Source of the DNA: Comamonadaceae bacterium
GTDB taxonomy: Bacteria; Pseudomonadota; Gammaproteobacteria; Burkholderiales; Burkholderiaceae_C
Direction: 5' to 3'
DNA length: 64,000 bases
Assembly (NCBI GenBank): GCA_027488985.1
Contig: JAIYAR010000003.1
Span: forward strand, 62,001-126,000
The translations under genes were made by a program, and so were the position numbers. This document shows, piece after piece, positions 53,879 through 62,759 of the stretch. Position 1 is the first letter of the stretch. Each line of letters opens with the position of its first letter. The notes beneath the pieces were generated by a model that saw only the letters and a program-made list of their open reading frames with translations, searched no databases and was not told where the DNA came from.

Positions 53879-55369
53879 TTGATCTATCCAAACGTGAATA
53901 GGCAATACATACTTCCAGGCGTCATCGTTTTGACGACACTAGTAGCTGGCATTGCTGCGGGTCTATTGATTGGAGCAGGTCTTTACTTGGCCATAGCGCC
54001 GGTGTTTCTGATTATTCCGGCGATCTATCTACTAAAGAACCCACATATTGGCCTCATAGCATTTGCAGGTCTCACACTTGTTGTGGCTGGTTCGCTAAAA
54101 TACTTTCTTGGACTTGGCCAGTTTCAGTGGGCAATTTCTGGACTAGGTATTGCGCTCCTCGGTTATACGGCATTACAAAGAGCATTTGCAAAGCCACATG
54201 ACAGACAAGCTGGCGCGGGTTTCTTGGGATTGATGGGCATATGGTGGGCAATACTTATATTCAGCTCTGCCGCCAATGGCTTGCCAATGCTCGACTGGCT
54301 GGTAGGTGTACGAATTTACCTACCCGTATTCGGCGTATTTGCATACATTGCATATTGCCGGCCTAACGAACGCCTTCTTAAAGGCATTCTTATATTCATG
54401 CTGGCCATTGCCACCGTGCAATGGGCATTTTGTCTCTACCAAAAGCTCTACATTGTTCCAGCGCGGTTGGCGGGCCACTACCCAGGCTCAGCTTGGGACA
54501 GCATTGTTGGCACCTTTGGTGGCGAAAAATTCGGCGGCGGGGAAAGTGGCTCATTGGGCATCTATTTGTCAATTATGACCACACTAGCCATTGCATTGCA
54601 CAAGCAGCTACAGCTGAAAACAACTTGGCTCATTATTGTTTTTTGCACTAGTTTTGCCGCCATGGCAATGGTCGAATCAAAAGTTATCGCGCTGATGATT
54701 CCCGCGGGCTTTTTCTTGGTCTATCGAGATTACGCATTGAAACGTCCTATCGCTTTCCTTGGCGGATCAGTTGCAGTGGCATTATTGATGTTTGGTTTGC
54801 TTGTCGCCTACTACTATTTGTACTGGCAAACCGACAACAACAAGGGATTGTTTGACTCACTGTACGACCGGTTTGCTTACAGTTTTGATCCGCAGTTTCA
54901 AGCATCAACGACAAACCTAGGCCGGGTTAAGTCACTGGTCTTTTGGTGGGACCACCACAGCCTACTAGACAACCCACTAACAGTCTTGTTCGGGCATGGC
55001 CTCGCCAGCGCCGTCAGCTCAAGCTCCATCATTGGCGAAGGCGTTGCCGTCCGTGCCCAGGCGGTCATGCTTGATGTGACCGGCATTTCCAAGCTACTTT
55101 GGGAAACGGGCATTGTCGGCAGCGCAGTCTTCATTTTGATTTTCGTAGTCGGCTTTATACGTGCCCGCCAACTCAAAGCAAACCCAGAATTGCCCCTATG
55201 GCACCGAGCAGCCATGACAGGTGTTGAAGCAGCACTGGCCATCATGCCATTGGCCATTTTTTATGAAGTCACCATCGTTAGCAGCCCGCCAATGCAGTTT
55301 CTTGCCATGTACTGCCTAGGGTACGTAGCTTACTGGTGGCACGAAGCGAAACGCTCAAGCCGTGGCTAA
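53879..55369 (+). CDS. O-antigen ligase/polymerase-like membrane protein (Wzy candidate)
   Basis: A 496-residue protein with about 10-12 hydrophobic segments and a large periplasmic loop (about 300-400) between the last ones, the Wzy_C/O-antigen ligase layout. The presumed start is TTG 53879 (12 bp after the previous gene, weak AGAG upstream); GTG 53894 is possible. Within the locus it is the only candidate for the polymerase that joins repeat units in the periplasm. Such proteins are poorly conserved, so the call rests on topology and context. It overlaps the flippase gene by 8 bp. Confidence 0.8.
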   Translation: MIYPNVNRQYILPGVIVLTTLVAGIAAGLLIGAGLYLAIAPVFLIIPAIYLLKNPHIGLIAFAGLTLVVAGSLKYFLGLGQFQWAISGLGIALLGYTALQRAFAKPHDRQAGAGFLGLMGIWWAILIFSSAANGLPMLDWLVGVRIYLPVFGVFAYIAYCRPNERLLKGILIFMLAIATVQWAFCLYQKLYIVPARLAGHYPGSAWDSIVGTFGGEKFGGGESGSLGIYLSIMTTLAIALHKQLQLKTTWLIIVFCTSFAAMAMVESKVIALMIPAGFFLVYRDYALKRPIAFLGGSVAVALLMFGLLVAYYYLYWQTDNNKGLFDSLYDRFAYSFDPQFQASTTNLGRVKSLVFWWDHHSLLDNPLTVLFGHGLASAVSSSSIIGEGVAVRAQAVMLDVTGISKLLWETGIVGSAVFILIFVVGFIRARQLKANPELPLWHRAAMTGVEAALAIMPLAIFYEVTIVSSPPMQFLAMYCLGYVAYWWHEAKRSSRG

Positions 55370-56888
55370 TCACTACGGCAAGTCTGCCGTCAAAGCTTCA
55401 CTGATTCATTTCCTATTCGGCAAAGCACTCAATGCAGTGGTTAGCCTAGCCACCCTCATTGTGTTGGCTCGGTGGCTGGCGCCCGGCGACTATGGCATCT
55501 ACATCGCATTCATCGCACTACAAGCGACTATGCTTGCTGTGTCTAACCTGGGCATCGATACCACCGCCGAACGCTTTATGCCCGAGCTACGAATGCGGCA
55601 CTCAGATACTGACTTACTAGGCTTTGTCGGGGCCGTATTGGCAGCCAGAACAGCATCGCTCTTGCTACTACTCGCCGTTGGATGGATATTTGCTGAAAAC
55701 ATCACCGGCCTCGTGGGCTTGGGTCAACACAAGGAATTGTTCAGACTCTGGCTATTGGTAGTGGGTCTAGCCGGCCTCTTGGCATTTGCCGTTGTTCTAT
55801 TAGAAGCAATGCTGCACCAACGCCAAGCACAAAATAGTATGAGTGCGTATGTAGTACTAAAACTCATACTGCTGATAGCCGTCTGGAGAATGGCTGAGAT
55901 AAACATCAAATTCGTAGTGCTAGTTGAACTACTTGCCACGGCTACGGCTGCAGCAATAAGCCTGATCTTTTTGCTTAGTCACTTCTCACGTACGGGCCTT
56001 CGCACCGGCTGGCTAATTGTCAAAGCCAATCGCAAGCGACTTCAACGTTTTGCTTTTTTCAACTACCTGGCTCAGGTCGTCTTTCAGCTATTTAATGCAG
56101 AAGCAATGAAACTGCTGGTTACACGCTTGCTAGGTATTTTGCAATCTGCCGTCTATGGATTCGCTTACAGCTTAGCTGACACAGTGCAACGCTACCTCCC
56201 CGCAGTGTTACTACTGCGCCTAATCAAGCCTGTATTTGTAAGTCGCTATGTAAAAACTGGTGACTTTGAAGAACTCAACGCAATGGCCAGGCTGATATTG
56301 AAGCTAAACCTACTGGTCCTCACCCCAGCAATAGCATTGGCTGCAGTTTATGGTGGAGACTTGCTTAGCCTCATGTCAGGCGGAAAATATGCTGATGGAC
56401 ACTGGCTTTTTGTCGGAATCTTGGGATTACTTGTACTTACCAGCCACCAGCTAGTTTTGTCATTGATTGCTGGAACACTGGAAAAAAATACTATGCAACT
56501 TTATGCAGGACTGGCCTCCACCATTGCCTTTCCCTGTGCACTTTGGTTAATTCCCAAGTGGGGTCCACTGGGTGCGGTAGCAGCATCAGCTGCGGGCGGC
56601 TTTACATACAACATATTTGCCACGAACTATCTCCGGAGGCTGGGCTATGCATATGCACCTGAAGCCCGGGCAGCATATGCGTTTCTGATCTCTGGTCTTT
56701 TGACCTATGCGTCATGCTTACTGCTAAAAAAAATGCTCATTGGCTTAAGTCCACTTATGTTACTTGCCATATGTTTAGGTGCGAGTTCATTGATTTACAC
56801 AGCATTAGTCAGAGCATTGTCCGCATTCAGCAAAAAGGAGCGTGAGCTATTGAACACAATTCTGCCGCGCAAAGTATTTATTTTTTAG
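55362..56888 (+). CDS. Oligosaccharide flippase (Wzx-like, MOP superfamily)
   Basis: A 508-residue polytopic protein with 12-14 membrane segments from a GTG start at 55362. The N-terminal LIHFLFGKALNAVVSLATLIVLARWLAPGDYGIYIAFIALQ is the classical start of polysaccharide biosynthesis/MATE-type flippases. It should translocate the lipid-linked repeat unit across the inner membrane. It lies between the Wzy candidate and a GT2 gene. The sequence is AT-rich in its second half. Confidence 0.9.
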   Translation: MANHYGKSAVKASLIHFLFGKALNAVVSLATLIVLARWLAPGDYGIYIAFIALQATMLAVSNLGIDTTAERFMPELRMRHSDTDLLGFVGAVLAARTASLLLLLAVGWIFAENITGLVGLGQHKELFRLWLLVVGLAGLLAFAVVLLEAMLHQRQAQNSMSAYVVLKLILLIAVWRMAEINIKFVVLVELLATATAAAISLIFLLSHFSRTGLRTGWLIVKANRKRLQRFAFFNYLAQVVFQLFNAEAMKLLVTRLLGILQSAVYGFAYSLADTVQRYLPAVLLLRLIKPVFVSRYVKTGDFEELNAMARLILKLNLLVLTPAIALAAVYGGDLLSLMSGGKYADGHWLFVGILGLLVLTSHQLVLSLIAGTLEKNTMQLYAGLASTIAFPCALWLIPKWGPLGAVAASAAGGFTYNIFATNYLRRLGYAYAPEARAAYAFLISGLLTYASCLLLKKMLIGLSPLMLLAICLGASSLIYTALVRALSAFSKKERELLNTILPRKVFIF

Positions 56889-56895
56889 CATCATC

Positions 56896-57906
56896 ATGCA
56901 AGACAAAAAAATACCTGAAATCCAATTGTCAGTAATCATAAAGACGCTCAACGAAGAACGAAACATTGCGCGGTGTATTGAAGCGGCTATCGCAGCAACA
57001 CGAAAGTTGAATGTTGAAATAATCGTTGCAGACAGTGGTTCAAGCGACCGGACTATAGAAATAGCAACGCAATACCCAGTAATTGCAGCACAGCTTAGCG
57101 ATTTCTCAGAGCGCAGTTGCGGAATAGGGCCACAACTAGGCTATCAGCATTCGAAAGGTGACTTCGTGCTGATATTGGATGCCGATATGGTTTTGCATGA
57201 AGAATTCATCGATGCAGCCCTTGCAAGAATGAAAGCTGAAAACCGATGTGCCGGGGTTGGTGGCCAACTAGTAGAAAAAAGTGGCACCGGTTATGAATAC
57301 GACCTACGGAATGCTATGGACGTAGAAGCCGATGTAAATGTGAGGTGGCTTGACGGTGGGGGACTCTACCGCAGAACAGCAATTGAAGACGTGGGCTATC
57401 TTTCCAACAGGAATTTGCATGCCTATGAAGAAAAGGAATTGGGGCTCCGACTAACCTCTAAAGGATGGCACATGTTCAGACTAGGAATAGTTGCTGTGGA
57501 TCACTATGGACATGCTGTAGATACGGTCGGGCTGCTGTGGCGACGCTGGAAGTCAGGATATGCCGATGCATGCGGCGAAAGTTTGCGAGTATCTTTTGGA
57601 AAGAACTATTTTTGGGAGATGTTGAAAGTTCACAAAGCCATTGCAGTGTGCCTTTTCTTACAAATCGCATCCTTAATAGCTGCGGCTCTAACATCGATAT
57701 CAAGCTGGCCATTACTTTTGACTTTGTTGGTTTGGTTTATGTTTTTCATAATCCAGTCCACCAGAAAGAAGAGCATGAAAGTGGCAATACATAGTCTAGT
57801 TCACTTAAATGTATTTGCCATCGGGATGGCGAAGGGACTCATTAAAGGTCAAGTCGACCCACAATCGACGATTCGATCTACAGTAACCCACTCAAACCAA
57901 AATTGA
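56896..57906 (+). CDS. Family 2 glycosyltransferase
   Basis: A 336-residue GT-A enzyme. The N-terminus LSVIIKTLNEERNIARCIEAAI and IIVADSGSSDRTIEIA form the nucleotide-sugar site; FVLILDADMVLHEEFI holds the DxD motif (DAD) and YEEKELGLRL the acidic catalytic-loop residues. Two C-terminal membrane segments (AVCLFLQIASLIAAALTSI, WPLLLTLLVWFMFFIIQS) anchor it. It adds one sugar of the repeat unit; donor and linkage are unknown. Confidence 0.92.
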   Translation: MQDKKIPEIQLSVIIKTLNEERNIARCIEAAIAATRKLNVEIIVADSGSSDRTIEIATQYPVIAAQLSDFSERSCGIGPQLGYQHSKGDFVLILDADMVLHEEFIDAALARMKAENRCAGVGGQLVEKSGTGYEYDLRNAMDVEADVNVRWLDGGGLYRRTAIEDVGYLSNRNLHAYEEKELGLRLTSKGWHMFRLGIVAVDHYGHAVDTVGLLWRRWKSGYADACGESLRVSFGKNYFWEMLKVHKAIAVCLFLQIASLIAAALTSISSWPLLLTLLVWFMFFIIQSTRKKSMKVAIHSLVHLNVFAIGMAKGLIKGQVDPQSTIRSTVTHSNQN

Positions 57907-57910
57907 CCAA

Positions 57911-58573
57911 ATGATATATAAATCTATTCTCATATCATTATTAATGTTGGTATGCGTAAGTCCAACACTAGCACAGGAGCGACTAGTATTTCTGGGGAAT
58001 AGCATAACTTGGCATGCACCGAACCTAAGCATTGGATGGAATCGCAATTGGGGGATGGCGGCCAGTAGACAGGAGAAAGATTATGTTCACCAGTTGGCAG
58101 AATTGATTTCAAAAAACAGTGGTCCAGCAGTTGTCTACCCTAGAAATATTAGCTTCATGGAGGACCACACAAGGCTATTTGATGTCGAAAAAATCGATTT
58201 TATGGCGACCTTTAATCCCACAATCGTCGTAGTTTTCCTAGGGGACAACCGAAAGAATGTCGAAGGCAGTGGCGAAGTTTTCTCAAATAGGTATTTGGCG
58301 ATACTTTCAAAAGTCCGAAAGGATACTAATGCGCGTATTTACTGCGTTACAACATGGTGGAACATCAAAGCAACAGATAAGCTCATCCATAAAATCTGCA
58401 ACCAGTCTTTGGCGTCTATTGTTGACATTAGCGGAATAAACTCAATACCCGGTGCACGTGCCGACACAGTGGAGAAACATGAGAACATGGGCGTCGCATC
58501 ACATCCAAGCGATTTTGGCATGGAATTGATTGCCAACAGAATTTTTGAAAAGATTACCTCATCAAATGATTAG
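57911..58573 (+). CDS. Secreted SGNH/GDSL-type hydrolase
   Basis: A 220-residue protein with signal peptide MIYKSILISLLMLVCVSPTLA. The SGNH blocks are visible: nucleophile block FLGNSITWHAPN (Ser in GNSI), VVFLGDNRKN (block III-like Gly/Asn) and the terminal Asp/His in ASHPSDFGMELIANRIFE. It is probably an esterase acting on acyl groups in the periplasm; next to an acyltransferase gene this suggests tuning of exopolysaccharide O-acylation, which is inference. It overlaps the following acyltransferase start by 8 bp. It is one of the most AT-rich genes of the cassette. Confidence 0.82.
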   Translation: MIYKSILISLLMLVCVSPTLAQERLVFLGNSITWHAPNLSIGWNRNWGMAASRQEKDYVHQLAELISKNSGPAVVYPRNISFMEDHTRLFDVEKIDFMATFNPTIVVVFLGDNRKNVEGSGEVFSNRYLAILSKVRKDTNARIYCVTTWWNIKATDKLIHKICNQSLASIVDISGINSIPGARADTVEKHENMGVASHPSDFGMELIANRIFEKITSSND

Positions 58574-59267
58574 AAGTCTAATTGAAATTACCGCATCTAA
58601 AATTAAGGGTGGACCATACCACTTAGATCCGAAACTACCACTTTCGGCACTATCGTCTTTTGTCTGTCGCCGAGCTTTAGGACTATTGCGCTGTGTATTT
58701 TTTGGGGTTAAGTTCTCATTAGATATTCGAAAATTAGTTTTTGTCGAACCCAATGTTTGCTTAAGAAATAGAAAGTTCATTTCCATCGGTCCAGGAGCAA
58801 CTTTAGGCCGAGGGGTAACTATTGATGGGCTTTCGGAAAGCGGAGTAAATATTGGTCGCGGAGTAAACATTGGGCCTTACTCGATAATTGAGGCCACAGG
58901 CGTCATTACCAATTTAGGGAAAGGCTGCACAATTGGCGCCAACTCTGGTCTAGGGGCATTCTCATTTATTGGGGCTGCTGGGGGAGTAACCATTGGCTCC
59001 GACGTAATCATGGGGCAAAGGGTTAGCTTCCATTCCGAAAACCATCGGTTTGACGATACTGAAGTTGTAATACGCAAGCAGGGTGTTACACGTGAGGGCA
59101 TCACTATTGGCGACAATTGTTGGGTCGGCGCAAATGTAGTTTTCCTTGACGGCGCGAAGGTCGGTTCAGGATGCGTAGTTGCGGCGGGTGCTGTGGTGAG
59201 GGGCGTTTTTCCACCAAATTGTGTAATTGGCGGGGTTCCGGCAAAGGTGCTTAAGACACGCGTTTAG
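58566..59267 (+). CDS. Hexapeptide-repeat acyltransferase (LbH fold)
   Basis: A 233-residue protein starting MIRSLIEITASKIKGG at 58566. From about residue 80 it shows left-handed beta-helix repeats (ISIGPGATLGRGVTIDGL, VNIGRGVNIGPYSII, GVTIGSDVIMGQRVSFHSENH) and the C-terminal cap ITIGDNCWVGANVVFLDGAKVGSGCVVAAGAVV..VIGGVPAKVL, as in WcaF/maltose-O-acetyltransferase relatives. His in SENHRF is the likely catalytic base. It should transfer an acetyl group from acetyl-CoA to a sugar of the repeat unit. It ends 41 bp before the GT4 gene. Confidence 0.9.
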   Translation: MIRSLIEITASKIKGGPYHLDPKLPLSALSSFVCRRALGLLRCVFFGVKFSLDIRKLVFVEPNVCLRNRKFISIGPGATLGRGVTIDGLSESGVNIGRGVNIGPYSIIEATGVITNLGKGCTIGANSGLGAFSFIGAAGGVTIGSDVIMGQRVSFHSENHRFDDTEVVIRKQGVTREGITIGDNCWVGANVVFLDGAKVGSGCVVAAGAVVRGVFPPNCVIGGVPAKVLKTRV

Positions 59268-59307
59268 TAGCAAACCCGTTGCTCATGTTATTTTCAAAAG
59301 TATCAAA

Positions 59308-60471
59308 ATGATTGTTCTCATAGTTCACCAATCCGCTGAGATGTATGGATCGGACAAAGTTCTGTTATTCCTAGCTGATGGGCTTCAGAGAAACAATAGA
59401 TTCAAACCTGTCGTTGTATTGCCAAACAATGGTCCACTTTTTGATGCACTTAAGAATATTGGCGTTGAAGTGCACGTGTGTCCGGTTGCAAAGATAAGCC
59501 GTGCAGTCATGTCGCCTTCTGGTGTCTTTAGGCTGGCCTGGCAAACGCTTACTGCAGTTCGGGGGCTCGACAAAGTAGTGGCCGGTCGTAGCGTGGCGGT
59601 CGTCCACTCAAATACCTTAGCAGTGTTGTCTGGCTCCGTTTGGGCTTTGCTGCGGCGTAGGCCGCACTTGTGGCACGTTCATGAAATTATCCTGTCTCCA
59701 AGATTTATCAGTCGCATATTTCCGCTGTTAGTCAGATTTTTGGCAGACCGCGTGATGTCGAACTCCAAGCCAACAGAGAGTTGGTTGCTGTCGGAGCAAC
59801 CGAGGCTCTCGCCGAAGTCTGTTGTTGTGTTCAATGGACTGCCGCCTGTCGAGAGACCATCTGAAGCCAAGATTCAGCGCTTTCGATCCAGTGTTGGTGC
59901 GCTCAATGGTGACGTTGTTGTGACGCTGGCTGGTCGCATTAACAAGTGGAAGGGACAAGAACTTCTATTGGCCGCCGCCATAGCCCTGAAGCGCAGAGGG
60001 GTGTCATCTGGGCTGCGCATTTTGATTGTGGGCGGGCCGGCTCCTGGTCTTGAAGGTTTACCAGAGACTTTACGTAAACAAGCAGAGGCCGGTGGTATCG
60101 CAGAGATTTGTACTTTTTGTGAGTTTGTAGATGACATTTGGCCAGTCTGGTTTGGTAGTGATATTGCCGTTGTTCCCTCTACGGAACCTGAACCATTTGG
60201 CATGGTCGCAATTGAAGCGATGGCTGCAGGTCTGCCAGTTATCGCCGCTCAGCACGGGGGCCTGTTAGATATTGTTGTTGATGGTGAAACCGGTTTGCTA
60301 TTCCGACCAAAGGATATTGAGGCCCTTGCGGACGCTCTAGAGCGGCTTTTAGTAAATGCACCACTCAGGAAATCACTCGGTGTGTCTGGCCGCACCAGGC
60401 AGGCAATGCTTTTTTCAATGGAAAGCCAAATTGCATTGACTGAAAAGACTTATATGGAAATGACTTCGTGA
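59308..60471 (+). CDS. Family 4 glycosyltransferase
   Basis: A 387-residue GT-B enzyme starting MIVLIVHQSAEMYGSDKVLLFLADGL at 59308; the frame extends upstream into the acyltransferase gene but without support. The C-terminal nucleotide-sugar domain (about 205-387) shows VVVTLAGRINKWKGQELLLAA, ILIVGGPAPG and the E-x7-E region EPEPFGMVAIEAMAAGLPVIAAQHGG. It adds a sugar with retention of configuration. The stop overlaps the GTG start of the next gene. Confidence 0.92.
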   Translation: MIVLIVHQSAEMYGSDKVLLFLADGLQRNNRFKPVVVLPNNGPLFDALKNIGVEVHVCPVAKISRAVMSPSGVFRLAWQTLTAVRGLDKVVAGRSVAVVHSNTLAVLSGSVWALLRRRPHLWHVHEIILSPRFISRIFPLLVRFLADRVMSNSKPTESWLLSEQPRLSPKSVVVFNGLPPVERPSEAKIQRFRSSVGALNGDVVVTLAGRINKWKGQELLLAAAIALKRRGVSSGLRILIVGGPAPGLEGLPETLRKQAEAGGIAEICTFCEFVDDIWPVWFGSDIAVVPSTEPEPFGMVAIEAMAAGLPVIAAQHGGLLDIVVDGETGLLFRPKDIEALADALERLLVNAPLRKSLGVSGRTRQAMLFSMESQIALTEKTYMEMTS

Positions 60472-61577
60472 AGAATCTGGCGGCATACTTTTTACTCTGC
60501 ATGTCGCGCATATTCGCGACTTTCGGAGCTGTATTTTTTTTGATGATTTCAGCCTACGGCACTGCCATCGCAGGCCAAGATTATCAAATTGGTGTGTATT
60601 ATTTTCCTGGGTGGAAAGATAACCAAGTTGGTGCGCCATCACCGAAACCTTGGGAGCCCATAAAGAAATTTCCAGAACGGGAACCGGCGCTTGGTTGGTA
60701 TGACGAGGGTTCGGACTCGGTCATGCATCAACAGCTTGAATGGATGCAAGCGAACGCTATCGATTTTGTCGTTTTTGACTGGTATTTCATTGAGGGGCGT
60801 AAGGTTGTGCTGGAGCATGCCTTGGCCGCGTACATGCGTTCACCCATTAGAGGAAGAACCAAGTTTTCAATTCTTTGGGCCAACCATAGTGGAATGCCGA
60901 AGAACCTTGGGGATTGGCAAGCTATGGTGCGCTATTGGACGAAGTACTACTTTCCCCGACAGGAGTACTTTCGCTTAAGCGATAGGCCTGCTGTATTCAT
61001 TTTCTCTGCCGATTCACTGCAAAAGCAAGCGGCGACTTTCGGAACTACAGCGAAGACCTTATTAGAAGAAGCGCAGGTTATAGCGAGAGAAAACGGCTTA
61101 CCTGGTATTGATTTCATTGCAGGAACTGGTGGCTATTTGTCAATGATTCAGGGCACTGCGAAAAGCTCCGGTTATTCCATGTTCTCTGCTTACAACTACC
61201 ACCAAGGGCCTTTAACCGGAGACAACACGCCGTCGCATTCATTCGCCGAGTTGGACGATGGTTATCGAACCCATTGGAAGCGCTTTATGGAAAAGGGAGA
61301 TCTCCCTCTTATTGTGCCGATGACATCCGGCTGGGATAAACGCCCTTGGGGCGGTAGTAAAGACCCCGAGCACGACAAATCAGTCAGCACGCCCGCACAG
61401 TTTGAAGCACACCTACGTGAGGCCAAACGACTAATGGATACGAATCCTGATAAGACCAAACGCATGGGCGTGATTTGCTGCTGGAACGAGTTTGGCGAGG
61501 GCTCGTACATCGAGCCGACCAAGAAGGACGGATTCAGCTACCTCGAAAAAGTAAAGAAAGTATTTGGTACTCCATGA
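60468..61577 (+). CDS. GH99-like (WbsX-type) protein with signal sequence
   Basis: A 369-residue protein from GTG 60468, with an N-terminal hydrophobic signal (IFATFGAVFFLMISAYGTAIAG). The rest follows the glycoside hydrolase family 99-like/WbsX pattern: IGVYYFPGWKDNQVGAPSPKPW, NAIDFVVFDWYF, KFSILWANHSGMP, LPLIVPMTSGWDKRPWGG and CCWNEFGEGSYIEPTKKDGFSYLE. WbsX-type proteins are often annotated as glycosyltransferases, but the GH99 relation and the export signal favour a periplasmic or secreted glycosidase that trims or releases the polymer. It overlaps its neighbours on both sides by 4 bp. Confidence 0.85.
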   Translation: MKNLAAYFLLCMSRIFATFGAVFFLMISAYGTAIAGQDYQIGVYYFPGWKDNQVGAPSPKPWEPIKKFPEREPALGWYDEGSDSVMHQQLEWMQANAIDFVVFDWYFIEGRKVVLEHALAAYMRSPIRGRTKFSILWANHSGMPKNLGDWQAMVRYWTKYYFPRQEYFRLSDRPAVFIFSADSLQKQAATFGTTAKTLLEEAQVIARENGLPGIDFIAGTGGYLSMIQGTAKSSGYSMFSAYNYHQGPLTGDNTPSHSFAELDDGYRTHWKRFMEKGDLPLIVPMTSGWDKRPWGGSKDPEHDKSVSTPAQFEAHLREAKRLMDTNPDKTKRMGVICCWNEFGEGSYIEPTKKDGFSYLEKVKKVFGTP

Positions 61578-62680
61578 CGCAAAAGACTCTACGCATCCTC
61601 GGCACACGCGGCGTGCCTGCTGCCCACGGCGGCTTTGAAACCTTTGCCGAGTACCTGTCGCTCTACCTAGTGGCCCAAGGCTGGCGCGTAGTGGTGTACT
61701 GCCAGGAAGACGGCACCGGCCCCATGTTTGAAGACACCTGGCAAGGCGTGGAGCGTGTGCGCATGCCAGTGCAGCAAGAGGGGCCCAAGGGCACCATTGT
61801 GTTTGACTGGCTGGCCACCGCGCACGCGGCAAAGCACCGTGACCTGTGCCTGACCTTGGGCTACAACACCGCCGTTTTTTGCAGCCTGCTGCGTATCAAG
61901 GGCATACCTAACGTCATCAACATGGATGGCATTGAGTGGTCTCGCATGAAGTGGGGGCCTGTCGCCAAAACCTGGTTCTGGTTGAATGACTGGGCGGGCT
62001 GCTGGCTGGGCAACCACCTGGTGGCAGATCACCCGCAAATCAAGGTGCACCTGACAAGCCGGGTGCGGGCTGACAAGATCACCACAATCCCTTACGGCGC
62101 GGATGCCGTTACAAGCGCACCGGTGGAGCCGGTCGAGGCACTGGGCTTGCAGCCTGGCCGCTTCATGACAGTGATTGCGCGCCCGGAGCCTGAAAACTCG
62201 TTGCTGGAGATTGTGAAAGGCTTTTCTGCCAAGCCACGTGGCATGCAATTGGTGGTGCTGGGCAACTACTCCGATGCCAACGTATACCACCGAGCTGTGA
62301 AAGAGGCCGCAGGCCCTGAGGTGAAGTTTGTGGGCGCCATTTACGACAAAACGGTGGTGCAAGCGCTGCGCTTCCACAGCGCAGCCTATGTGCACGGCCA
62401 CCAGGTGGGGGGCACCAACCCTTCGCTGGTAGAGGCACTGGGCGCAAGCAACGCCGTAATTGCGCAAGACAACCGCTTTAACCGCTGGGTGGTGGGTGAA
62501 GGAGCCTTGTACTTCACTGGGGCCGAAGGTTTTGCTGCGTGCATGGACCAGGTGACGGCCGACCCTGGCTTGCTACATCGCCTGCGCGAACAAGGCCAGG
62601 CGCGCTACCGCGCGGACTTCACTTGGCCCCATGTGTTACAGCAATATGAAGACTTACTACTGAAATATTTGCCGCATTAA
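61574..62680 (+). CDS. DUF1972-type glycosyltransferase (rhamnosyltransferase-like)
   Basis: A 368-residue GT-B enzyme starting MTQKTLRILGTRGVPAAHGGFETFAEYLSLYL, the DUF1972 signature of GTs often called rhamnosyltransferases (WchF/WsaF-like). NVINMDGIEWSRMKWGP, TTIPYGADAV and YVHGHQVGGTNPSLVEALGASNAVIAQDNRFN are the other family blocks. Unlike the preceding genes it is GC-rich, with codon use like the eps core, so it may mark the right border of the variable cassette. It overlaps the GH99-like stop (ATGA) and is followed by a terminator. Confidence 0.92.
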   Translation: MTQKTLRILGTRGVPAAHGGFETFAEYLSLYLVAQGWRVVVYCQEDGTGPMFEDTWQGVERVRMPVQQEGPKGTIVFDWLATAHAAKHRDLCLTLGYNTAVFCSLLRIKGIPNVINMDGIEWSRMKWGPVAKTWFWLNDWAGCWLGNHLVADHPQIKVHLTSRVRADKITTIPYGADAVTSAPVEPVEALGLQPGRFMTVIARPEPENSLLEIVKGFSAKPRGMQLVVLGNYSDANVYHRAVKEAAGPEVKFVGAIYDKTVVQALRFHSAAYVHGHQVGGTNPSLVEALGASNAVIAQDNRFNRWVVGEGALYFTGAEGFAACMDQVTADPGLLHRLREQGQARYRADFTWPHVLQQYEDLLLKYLPH

Positions 62681-62683
62681 ATC

Positions 62684-62748
62684 TGTCACCAGCCCGTCAC
62701 TTGGGCCGCGCAACGCGGTCTGGCTGGCGGTGGACTGGTGACATTTTT
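62684..62748 (+). terminator. Long hairpin terminator after the polysaccharide operon
   Basis: Outer arms TGTCACCAG (62684-62692) / CTGGTGACA (62735-62743) are perfect and followed by TTTTT; an inner hairpin CCGCG/CGCGG lies at 62706-62718. It sits just past the DUF1972 gene and 12 bp before the UDP-glucose dehydrogenase start. Confidence 0.7.
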
Positions 62749-62759
62749 ACGCGGCACTT

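Noticed and set aside
61667..62467. Minus-strand frame inside the DUF1972 glycosyltransferase
   Set aside because: Low-complexity His/Arg/Ala composition and complete overlap with a well-supported gene.
62684..62748. Long inverted repeat read as an attachment site or operator of ugd
   Set aside because: A simple terminator with T-tract explains it; no second copy or integrase was found.
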